Source: an uncultured Candidatus Saccharibacteria bacterium (GTDB taxonomy: Bacteria > Patescibacteriota > Saccharimonadia > Saccharimonadales > Saccharimonadaceae). From it: a stretch of 6,514 bases of DNA. The stretch is from positions 1 to 6,514 of the forward strand of contig CAMUOM010000016.1 in the NCBI GenBank assembly GCA_947090635.1. The letters run 5' to 3'. A program made the translations under genes and the position numbers. Below are positions 1 to 4,688 of this stretch, piece by piece (the first letter of the stretch is position 1; every line of letters begins with the position of its first letter). The notes below the pieces were generated by a model, which ran no database searches, was not told the origin of the DNA, and saw nothing but the letters and a program-made list of their open reading frames with translations.

Positions 1-1385
1 CTGTAGCCCCAGCCACAGGCCGGCGGCATGCCGTACTCTAGCATCTCAACAAAGTCGACATCCAGCATCATGGCCTCGTCGTCGCCCGCCTCACGCAACT
101 TCTGCTGCTCCTCAAAGCGGCTCAGCTGGTCAATCGGGTTGTTTAACTCTGAGTAACCATTGCCTAGCTCCGAGCCGGCAATCACTGGCTGGAAGCGCTG
201 CGTGCTGACGCCGTCCGGATTTGCCTTCGCGAGTGGCGAAATGAACTTTGGCGTGTTGACCAGCCAGACCGGCCCCGCCACGTCCTTGCGGATATTCTTC
301 CACAGCTTATCGATGCCACGCGAGAGGTTTTCACTCTTGCCGACCTCGAGTTTATTCGCCTTTAATAGCTCCACTACCTTCTCGAGAGTGACATTGTAAA
401 CGTCAATGCCGTAGTGCTGCTTTATCACATCAGCGTAGTCCCAAACCTCCCACTCTTTGCCGAGGTCAACGTCAAACTTGCCAATCTTAAACTGCAGCGT
501 GCCAAAAGTCTGCTCGGCCACGTACTTATACATGCCCTCCATAAACTTCATGCCGTCGCGCCAGTCCCAGTAAGCGTGATACCATTCCATGGCGACATGC
601 TCCGGCAGGTGCTCATCGTCGATGCCCTCGTTGCGGAAGCGCGGCCCGATATCGTACACACGCTCGTAGCCCGCACCGAGCAAGCGCTTCAGCGGCAGTT
701 CATGGCTAATGCGGAGGTACAAATCTTGGTCAAGCGAATCCATGTGGGTCCTGAAGGCGTTGGCGTCGGCGCCGCCCGTGGTGTGCTCCAGCACCGGAAT
801 GTTGATTTCAATAAAGCCGTGCTGGTTTAAGTAGTCGCGCGTGGCCTGCCAGAACTTCGAACGGCGCACGAAGCGCTCCCGCACCTCTGGGTTGACGTTC
901 ATGTCAATGTAACGGCGGCGCAAGCGCTGCTCTTTATCGGTAAAGCCCTGCCGGTCAGGCATCGGGCGCAAAGTCTTCACCACTAGCTTGAGCGACGTCA
1001 CGCCAAGCGAAATCTCGCCCGTCTTGGTCTTGATGACTTCGCCGGTCGCCTGCACAAAGTCGCCAGTGTCCAGCAAATTGAGGTCACTCAAACCGAGCTG
1101 GTTGGTCTTACCGTCGGTCTCAGCCACCGCGCCGGCGCGCAAGAACAACTGCAACTGCCCCGTGACGTCGCGCACCACGATAAACGCCAGTTTGCCGAAC
1201 TTACGAAGCGACACAATGCGCCCCACCACGGTCTGCGTGCTGCCTTCCAACTGGTCAAACTGCGGCGCAACTTCACCCGCGCCAACCGTGCGCTCGACTT
1301 TGGCCGGATACGGGTCGAACCCCTGCGCCTTCAGGGTTTCGAGTTTCTTGAGTCGCTCATTGCGATAGTCTGCTAGTGTTGCCAT
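1..1385 (-). CDS. lysS: Lysyl-tRNA synthetase, class II (3' end outside window)
   Basis: This enzyme charges tRNA-Lys with lysine in the cytoplasm. 461 codons are visible from the ATG at 1385-1383, and the C-terminus is cut by the window edge just inside motif 3. The N-terminal OB-fold anticodon-binding domain spans about residues 52-140 (VVGRIVSLRKFGKLAF). The class II catalytic core follows. Motif 1 is near 171-201, with the conserved proline in INIPVLE. Then come TGGADANAF and LYLRISHELPLKRLL, and motif 2 with RFRNEG (249-254). SELGNGYSELN lies near 405-415, and GMPPACGWG (452-460) begins motif 3; its final arginine is off-window. The usual length is about 490-505 residues, so a few dozen are missing. 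Motif 2 continues as HLPEHVAMEWYHAY, where most bacterial LysRS have HNPEFTMxE. The start is chosen because the protein then begins with a typical N-terminal helix and a -10 box lies exactly 6 nt upstream. No Shine-Dalgarno site is seen. Confidence 0.97.
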   Translation of the reverse strand, partial: MATLADYRNERLKKLETLKAQGFDPYPAKVERTVGAGEVAPQFDQLEGSTQTVVGRIVSLRKFGKLAFIVVRDVTGQLQLFLRAGAVAETDGKTNQLGLSDLNLLDTGDFVQATGEVIKTKTGEISLGVTSLKLVVKTLRPMPDRQGFTDKEQRLRRRYIDMNVNPEVRERFVRRSKFWQATRDYLNQHGFIEINIPVLEHTTGGADANAFRTHMDSLDQDLYLRISHELPLKRLLGAGYERVYDIGPRFRNEGIDDEHLPEHVAMEWYHAYWDWRDGMKFMEGMYKYVAEQTFGTLQFKIGKFDVDLGKEWEVWDYADVIKQHYGIDVYNVTLEKVVELLKANKLEVGKSENLSRGIDKLWKNIRKDVAGPVWLVNTPKFISPLAKANPDGVSTQRFQPVIAGSELGNGYSELNNPIDQLSRFEEQQKLREAGDDEAMMLDVDFVEMLEYGMPPACGWGY

Positions 1386-1391
1386 GGTAAC

Positions 1392-1400
1392 ATTATACCA
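1392..1400 (-). promoter_or_regulatory. lysS extended -10 promoter, probably leaderless
   Basis: Read on the minus strand, TGG (1400-1398) is followed by a perfect TATAAT (1397-1392), then six bases GTTACC and the lysS ATG at 1385. A start site about 7 nt after the -10 box would fall on the A of the ATG, giving a leaderless mRNA. No -35 hexamer is recognisable at the usual spacing (GCGCGT at 17 nt), which fits an extended -10 promoter. Confidence 0.75.
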
Positions 1401-1411
1401 CGCTTTCGGTA

Positions 1412-1440
1412 TTGACGCGCCACCTGTTATGTGGTAATAT
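1412..1440 (+). promoter_or_regulatory. Promoter of ORF A
   Basis: The -35 box TTGACG (1412-1417), a 17-nt spacer and the -10 box TAATAT (1435-1440) preceded by TGG make a strong sigma-70-type site. Transcription should start near 1447, leaving a leader of about 52 nt. The site lies back to back with the lysS promoter; the two predicted start sites are only about 62 bp apart. Confidence 0.75.
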
Positions 1441-1446
1441 ATCACG

Positions 1447-1497
1447 GTGCAAGACACAAAGTCTTGTCGTACATTACGATATCCAGAGGTAAGTTGA
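1447..1497 (+). CDS. Possible leaderless 16-codon leader peptide upstream of ORF A
   Basis: A GTG lies exactly six bases after the -10 box TAATAT, the same spacing seen for the ATG starts of lysS and yqeY. It opens a frame of 16 codons (initiator, then QDTKSCRTLRYPEVS) ending in TGA at 1495-1497, one base before the ORF A ATG (TGATATG). If translated, it would be coupled to ORF A. The reading frame is visible, but its use is conjecture: GTG is a weaker leaderless start than ATG, the frame is short, and a hairpin lies inside it. The composition shows no obvious attenuation signal such as a run of one amino acid. Confidence 0.2.
   Translation: MQDTKSCRTLRYPEVS
1449..1467 (+). other. Hairpin at 5' end of the ORF A leader
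   Basis: CAAGAC (1450-1455), loop ACAAA and GTCTTG (1461-1466) form a perfect 6-bp stem, extendable by a G-U pair. It begins about 3 nt from the predicted transcript start. There is no U-tract after it, so it is not a terminator. A 5'-proximal stem of this kind could stabilise the mRNA; no specific regulator is implied. Confidence 0.45.
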
Positions 1498-1498
1498 T

Positions 1499-2137
1499 AT
1501 GATTGCAAATTGGTATTCAAGTAAAACAGCAAGTTGCTACATCGAAGACTATAACGCTACGTCAAAGGCAAACGAACTCCTTGCCGCCAATACCGCCTAC
1601 GCCTGTCAAGATGTGCTGAAGGCAGCACGTGAGACTGGCAAATCCAAGTATGCCGTGCCTGGCTCGATTGCGCTCGGTCACGACTGTGGTTATGGCAGTG
1701 CCGGCGAAGTGCTAAACTGGTTGTTTATCATCTCAAGGGATGATGAATACAAGCACTATCTGAGTGCGTGGAACGATATTGACCCCGCCAAACGGCGTGA
1801 GTATGTGGAGTTTAAACCAAGTTGTGAATTCTACGATAGGATTGCCCACGATGTTGCTGGCAGCGCAGAAAAGGCGGGTTCACCGTTTAATTACGCTAAT
1901 ACGGATGCGGAAACCTATTGCGCCCAAATTTCGCGCAAGCTCGACAATGGCAAGGCACTCTACGTACCACTTGAATCGGACGATGATTCGGCTCAGCCGG
2001 CTTCGCTCTTACTAATCTACGCCTTCCCAGACAGACTCAACGACAGCTATAGTCGTTTTGGACTTGTGTACCGTAATGACGTTCGTCATCCTGAGCACAA
2101 CGCTCTACGGTATTACCTCAAGATAAAGCTTGCATAA
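1499..2137 (+). CDS. ORF A: orphan protein, 212 aa, member of a local paralogue family
   Basis: I do not recognise this protein. It begins at ATG 1499 behind AGAGGT (1485-1490, 8-nt spacing) and ends with TAA just before a terminator, so it is a single-gene unit. No signal peptide or membrane segment is seen, so it is probably soluble and cytoplasmic. An N-terminal helical half contains YACQDVLKAARE (34-45) and VLNWL (71-75). It leads to FKPSCEFYDRIA (105-116). The C-terminal half looks beta-rich, with ALYVPLE (153-159), LLLIYAF (170-176) and FGLVY (187-191). These blocks recur in ORFs B, C and D. The match to ORF C is closest: W74, E83-Y84 and A90-W91-N92 align without gaps to W63, E72-Y73 and A79-F80-N81 of ORF C. 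Five cysteines are present, not arranged as a metal site. That this is a real gene is well supported; its role is unknown. Confidence 0.88.
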   Translation: MIANWYSSKTASCYIEDYNATSKANELLAANTAYACQDVLKAARETGKSKYAVPGSIALGHDCGYGSAGEVLNWLFIISRDDEYKHYLSAWNDIDPAKRREYVEFKPSCEFYDRIAHDVAGSAEKAGSPFNYANTDAETYCAQISRKLDNGKALYVPLESDDDSAQPASLLLIYAFPDRLNDSYSRFGLVYRNDVRHPEHNALRYYLKIKLA

Positions 2138-2178
2138 CGGTCGCCCGGCCTCATTACGCTTAAAGCGACAGCAAGCAT

Positions 2179-2203
2179 GCCGCCCCCAAGGGGCGGCTTT
2201 TTT
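2179..2203 (+). terminator. Terminator after ORF A
   Basis: GCCGCCCC (2179-2186), loop CAA and GGGGCGGC (2190-2197) form an 8-bp GC-rich stem followed directly by six T (2198-2203). This is a textbook intrinsic terminator, about 40 nt after the stop codon of ORF A. Confidence 0.92.
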
Positions 2204-2218
2204 AGTACCATTAGTACC
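2202..2218 (+). repeat. Tandem 8-bp repeat TTAGTACC upstream of the ORF B promoter
   Basis: TTAGTACC occurs at 2202-2209 and again at 2211-2218, separated by one base. The first copy overlaps the T-run of the preceding terminator. The repeat ends 7 bp before the predicted -35 box of ORF B, where an activator could bind. It could also be chance. Confidence 0.4.
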
Positions 2219-2225
2219 CCGCTCC

Positions 2226-2254
2226 TACACATTTTGGCCAAATTATGGTATGAT
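2226..2254 (+). promoter_or_regulatory. Promoter of the ORF B-ORF C unit
   Basis: TACACA (2226-2231, 4 of 6 matches to TTGACA), a 17-nt spacer and TATGAT (2249-2254) preceded by TGG make an extended -10 promoter. Transcription should start near 2261, giving a leader of about 60 nt. The -10 box lies inside the inverted repeat ATGGTA (2245-2250), 7 nt, TACCAT (2258-2263). Its sequence from TGG on closely resembles the lysS promoter. Confidence 0.65.
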
Positions 2255-2310
2255 ATTTACCATTCAAATGAGGTGGCCTCCACTAATTTTGATGTACATT
2301 ACCGCTATTA

Positions 2311-2316
2311 AAGGAG
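2311..2316 (+). promoter_or_regulatory. Ribosome binding site fixing the ORF B start
   Basis: AAGGAG at 2311-2316, continuing AAGGAGAT, lies 5 nt before ATG 2322. The open frame continues upstream to 2130, but that stretch covers a terminator and a promoter. This site is therefore the main argument for starting ORF B at 2322. In-frame ATGs at 2268 and 2292 lack such a site. Confidence 0.85.
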
Positions 2317-2321
2317 ATATT

Positions 2322-3128
2322 ATGGAAAAATTTGCACTCGGTAGCTTCTACGCTAGCGGCGTCAATATCCGCGTCGAACACGCGCAAGGCGAAAAAGCCG
2401 TTTTGGGCGTTACCAGCGACTACTGTCGCGCCATTTTGACCGCCGGCCGCGAAGGCGCAATTACGCCTAAGACTGCCAGCGAGCTTCACATTGAGGCTTG
2501 GGAGCGCAACGAAAATACTGTAGTAAGCAGCCCACGCGAATGGCTTGATGCCGCTTGCGAGACCGCCATCCTGCCGTACAACGTACTAGGCGACCTTGAC
2601 CTTGACCACCCGTGCGCCTTTGAGGGCTTTGTTCCTGACAGCACATTTATCGACCAGCTCGATTGCGAGCTGCGCGACTTGTACTATCCGGATCACACCC
2701 TCTACGATTTGGCGGGCTACTCGTGCTTTGTCGCCCTGCTGCGCCGTCGCCCGCGGAGTTTTACCGCTGACGAACTTGACGGCATGTCGCGTGTGCCCCG
2801 CCCACTCAGTGAAACCGATGACCAACCGACTGAGTTGGTTTTTGGCTTCCAAGGGAGCAGTCCGCACCTCGACGACATCGAGCAAACGACTGTTTTGATG
2901 CGTCAGCATCTCTTTAAGCCTGAAGCTAGTCGCTTGTTTGTCTGCGCCTATTCCGACGCACGCGAAGATTATAGCGACTATCTCGACGACGAAGACTGGG
3001 ACGGCGAGCCGTATTACGACTACGACGAAGCAGATGAGGACGAAGACTCGGACGAGGGTGAAAAAGACAAGTTCCATTGTGACAAGGGTGAAGACTATTC
3101 GCATTCACTCTACACGGAGGGCGTCTAA
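2322..3128 (+). CDS. ORF B: orphan protein, 268 aa, with acidic tyrosine-rich tail
   Basis: I do not recognise this protein. It starts MEKFALGSF at ATG 2322, behind a strong Shine-Dalgarno site. Residues 1-212 carry the blocks of the local family: YCRAILTAGRE (34-44), WLDAA (74-78), FVPDSTFIDQL (103-113), and the C-terminal strands VLMRQHL (191-197) and LFVCAY (205-210). The FxP block is closest to FTPNSAFIDQV of ORF D, and the distance between the two C-terminal strands (14 residues) is also that of ORF D. After residue 212 comes a tail found in no other member. About half of residues 212-258 are Asp or Glu, mixed with Tyr (217, 220, 231, 232, 234). It is probably disordered and strongly negative, so it could bind basic partners or mimic nucleic acid; that is speculation. 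No signal peptide or membrane helix is seen. The gene overlaps ORF C by one base (TAATG), so the two are probably made together. Confidence 0.87.
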   Translation: MEKFALGSFYASGVNIRVEHAQGEKAVLGVTSDYCRAILTAGREGAITPKTASELHIEAWERNENTVVSSPREWLDAACETAILPYNVLGDLDLDHPCAFEGFVPDSTFIDQLDCELRDLYYPDHTLYDLAGYSCFVALLRRRPRSFTADELDGMSRVPRPLSETDDQPTELVFGFQGSSPHLDDIEQTTVLMRQHLFKPEASRLFVCAYSDAREDYSDYLDDEDWDGEPYYDYDEADEDEDSDEGEKDKFHCDKGEDYSHSLYTEGV

Positions 3129-3721
3129 TGATAAAGTTTAGCCACACCGAGACACTCGGCAAGGTAGTTGAACAGGCTACACTGATGGGAGTGGAGGCGC
3201 TTACGCCGCCCTTACTGAAGTATTGCCTGTTGATTGCCGAAGCCGACCCGCGCGCCGCGCGGCTAGCTCGCGCCCCTGACGCTTGCGCGCCTCAAGTGGT
3301 CGATTGTATGGATTGGGCTCAGCAATACATTGCTAACCAAGAATACCCCGACCTGCGCGCCGCGTTTAACAACCTCTGGCTTGATTGCGCTACCCAACAC
3401 GCCAAGTTCTTCCAACCAACGGGAGAATTTTACCGCGTGCTGGCGCAAGGCCTCAAGCATAGCCTGCCCGGCTCCACTTTTGTTGCGCATCCACGCGCTG
3501 AGGACCAAGTTAAACACGACACGAACATCTGTTTCGTCGCGCCGATTGTCGGCAAAAATGCTCGCGGACAGGAGTACAACGCCTTTCTGCTCGGCATGCA
3601 TGTCGGCAATTACACCACACACTACGACACAGAGTTCACCCTAGTGGCTTACTTTGACCACATGAACGTTGAGTTTAGTCGCTTCGTTTATGATTATCGT
3701 AAGTCCCATATCAACTACTAA
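3128..3721 (+). CDS. ORF C: orphan protein, 197 aa, closest to ORF A
   Basis: I do not recognise this protein. Its ATG (3128-3130) overlaps the TAA of ORF B, and GGAGG (3116-3120) lies 7 nt upstream, so translation is probably coupled. It ends in TAA followed at once by TAG. Family blocks are KYCLLIAEA (31-39), MDWAQQY (61-67), FQPTGEFYRVLA (95-106) and the strand pair FLLGMHV (153-159) and FTLVAYF (170-176). The two strands start 17 residues apart, exactly as in ORF A. The stretch from W63 to N81 aligns to ORF A W74-N92 without gaps, and the FxP block follows after a one-residue shift. ORF C has no tail beyond the strand pair other than about 20 residues, and no signal peptide or membrane helix. 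It could partner ORF B, being in the same transcript. Its function is unknown. Confidence 0.87.
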   Translation: MIKFSHTETLGKVVEQATLMGVEALTPPLLKYCLLIAEADPRAARLARAPDACAPQVVDCMDWAQQYIANQEYPDLRAAFNNLWLDCATQHAKFFQPTGEFYRVLAQGLKHSLPGSTFVAHPRAEDQVKHDTNICFVAPIVGKNARGQEYNAFLLGMHVGNYTTHYDTEFTLVAYFDHMNVEFSRFVYDYRKSHINY

Positions 3722-3727
3722 TAGCCT

Positions 3728-3756
3728 GCCACCCCTTCGGGGGTGGCCTTTTCTTT
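3728..3756 (+). terminator. Terminator after ORF C, UUCG tetraloop
   Basis: GCCACCCC (3728-3735), the stable loop TTCG and GGGGTGGC (3740-3747) form a perfect 8-bp stem. It is followed by C and TTTTCTTT (3749-3756). It closes the ORF B-ORF C unit 6 nt after the stop codon. Confidence 0.92.
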
Positions 3757-3783
3757 ACCCCGCCTACCTCTGCAGGTGTGCCC

Positions 3784-3793
3784 GCGACGTCGC
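3784..3793 (+). promoter_or_regulatory. 10-bp palindrome upstream of the ORF D promoter
   Basis: GCGACGTCGC is a perfect 10-bp palindrome centred about 50 bp before the predicted start of transcription of ORF D, just upstream of the -35 box. The position would suit a dimeric activator. Only one copy is seen in the window and there is no other support. Confidence 0.3.
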
Positions 3794-3802
3794 CTCTCAC
3801 CA

Positions 3803-3831
3803 TTGACAATATACGCAAAATGTTATAGAAT
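3803..3831 (+). promoter_or_regulatory. Promoter of ORF D
   Basis: A perfect -35 box TTGACA (3803-3808), a 17-nt spacer and TAGAAT (3826-3831) form a near-consensus promoter, the strongest in the window. Transcription should start near 3838, leaving a leader of about 47 nt. TATAGA and TATACA nearby are alternative -10 boxes with poorer spacing. Confidence 0.8.
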
Positions 3832-3842
3832 TATACAATATT

Positions 3843-3861
3843 CTCTAGCACCCCGCTGGAG
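3843..3861 (+). other. Hairpin at 5' end of the ORF D leader
   Basis: CTCTAGC (3843-3849), loop ACCCC and GCTGGAG (3855-3861) form a 7-bp stem with one G-U pair. It starts about 5 nt from the predicted transcript end. The ribosome binding site at 3871 stays free. Its size, loop length and position match the hairpin in the ORF A leader although the sequence differs. Confidence 0.45.
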
Positions 3862-3884
3862 TCGTACCTTAAGGAGTAAAATTA

Positions 3885-4589
3885 ATGGATGCACAAACTG
3901 CAATGTTGGTTGCTGATGAAGTCGACCAGACGGATAGTCACAAAGTCGCCACCCCAGTAGCAACAGACTGGATTAGCCCACGCCTCCGACCAGCCAATGA
4001 GCTCAACGAGCAAGCTAAAGCTGAACTGATTGAAGAAGCAGCGACTCGACCACTGAGGCTTGGCGAACACCGCACTTGGCGGTGCACCATCAAAGGCAAA
4101 CACAAACGCCGCAACAGCGGTTGGTATTGCCCAGGGAATTTGCTTGACATGGCGGAACGAACCAGACAAGATTTTATTAGTCTTGTTAAGTCTGGCTCAA
4201 TGGTGGGCGCCATCGAATGCAACTCAATTGGCGAAGGCGGCATCAAGGTCATCTGGCAAGGCATCGCCCGCCACTTGCACGACAACTACCGCGCCGACAT
4301 CACCAGGTCTACGGTGCTAAGTGGCGCCACGGCTTTTACGCCCAACAGCGCCTTCATTGACCAAGTCAACGAAATCGTTCCCGCGGCGGCTAGCATCATG
4401 CCGGAGTGCTACTATTACCGCACTTACGAATGCGTCGCCGGTCAGTACCACTATTGCACCCACTTCATCATGTCTTCTATGCTCGACCCCGGCTGGAGTC
4501 ACGGCTACATTATTTATGTCCGCCAAGATGAACAAGACCCAGCGCGTTGCATAGTGGATAGCACCTTAGTCGATTGGGCGAAAGCCTAA
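3885..4589 (+). CDS. ORF D: orphan protein, 234 aa, closest to ORF B
   Basis: I do not recognise this protein. ATG 3885 follows AAGGAG (3871-3876) with 8-nt spacing. It forms its own unit with a near-consensus promoter and a terminator right after the TAA, so it is probably well expressed. The FxP block is FTPNSAFIDQV (151-161), nearly the same as in ORF B. The C-terminal strands FIMSSML (194-200) and YIIYV (208-212) start 14 residues apart, as in ORF B. NLLDMA (85-90) matches the [LM]-[DN]-x-A block. Differences from the other members are an N-terminal extension of about 40 residues, a basic patch (KGKHKRR, 70-76), and roughly 30 extra residues between the second block and FxP. The N-terminal Y-C helix is not clearly present. 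The protein has seven cysteines, and no signal peptide or membrane helix is seen. Family membership is less sure than for ORFs A and C. Confidence 0.87.
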   Translation: MDAQTAMLVADEVDQTDSHKVATPVATDWISPRLRPANELNEQAKAELIEEAATRPLRLGEHRTWRCTIKGKHKRRNSGWYCPGNLLDMAERTRQDFISLVKSGSMVGAIECNSIGEGGIKVIWQGIARHLHDNYRADITRSTVLSGATAFTPNSAFIDQVNEIVPAAASIMPECYYYRTYECVAGQYHYCTHFIMSSMLDPGWSHGYIIYVRQDEQDPARCIVDSTLVDWAKA

Positions 4590-4594
4590 CCCCC

Positions 4595-4618
4595 AGCCAC
4601 CTCCTAGAGGTGGCTTTT
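4595..4618 (+). terminator. Terminator after ORF D
   Basis: AGCCACCTC (4595-4603), loop CTA and GAGGTGGCT (4607-4615) form a perfect 9-bp stem, followed by TTT before AAA. The T-run is short (TTTT counting the last stem base). It faces the terminator of the map operon about 45 bp away. Confidence 0.85.
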
Positions 4619-4660
4619 AAATTAGACGGTGACACAGAATTTATTACGCAAAAATAGACG

Positions 4661-4684
4661 AAAAGCCACCCGCGTGGGGTGGCT
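4661..4684 (-). terminator. Terminator of the yqeY-adk-map operon
   Basis: On the minus strand an 8-bp stem AGCCACCC/GGGTGGCT (4684-4677 with 4671-4664) closes a 5-nt loop. It is followed by T-residues (4663-4661) ending TTTTCG. It starts 4 nt after the map stop codon. The T-run is short, but the position supports it. Confidence 0.8.
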
Positions 4685-4688
4685 AAAA

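Noticed and set aside
414..830. 138-aa plus-strand open frame within lysS
   Set aside because: It is antisense to clearly conserved LysRS coding sequence and has no ribosome binding site or recognisable domain.
2130..2321. Upstream extension of ORF B to ATG 2130
   Set aside because: The stretch contains the ORF A terminator and the ORF B promoter, and a strong SD site marks ATG 2322.
2586..3104. 172-aa minus-strand frame with a very hydrophobic start
   Set aside because: The hydrophobic residues are the complement of the Asp/Glu/Tyr codons of the ORF B tail; there is no promoter or SD site.
3263..3622. 119-aa minus-strand frame opposite ORF C
   Set aside because: Shadow of ORF C, which has SD, coupling and family support.
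1499..4589. Toxin-antitoxin, phage or CRISPR-associated system
   Set aside because: No toxin, antitoxin, nuclease, integrase, structural phage or Cas motif is visible in ORFs A-D, and no repeat array or att-like site flanks them.
4619..4660. Possible small gene or site between the facing terminators
   Set aside because: Only about 45 bp of AT-rich sequence with no open frame, repeat or promoter of note.
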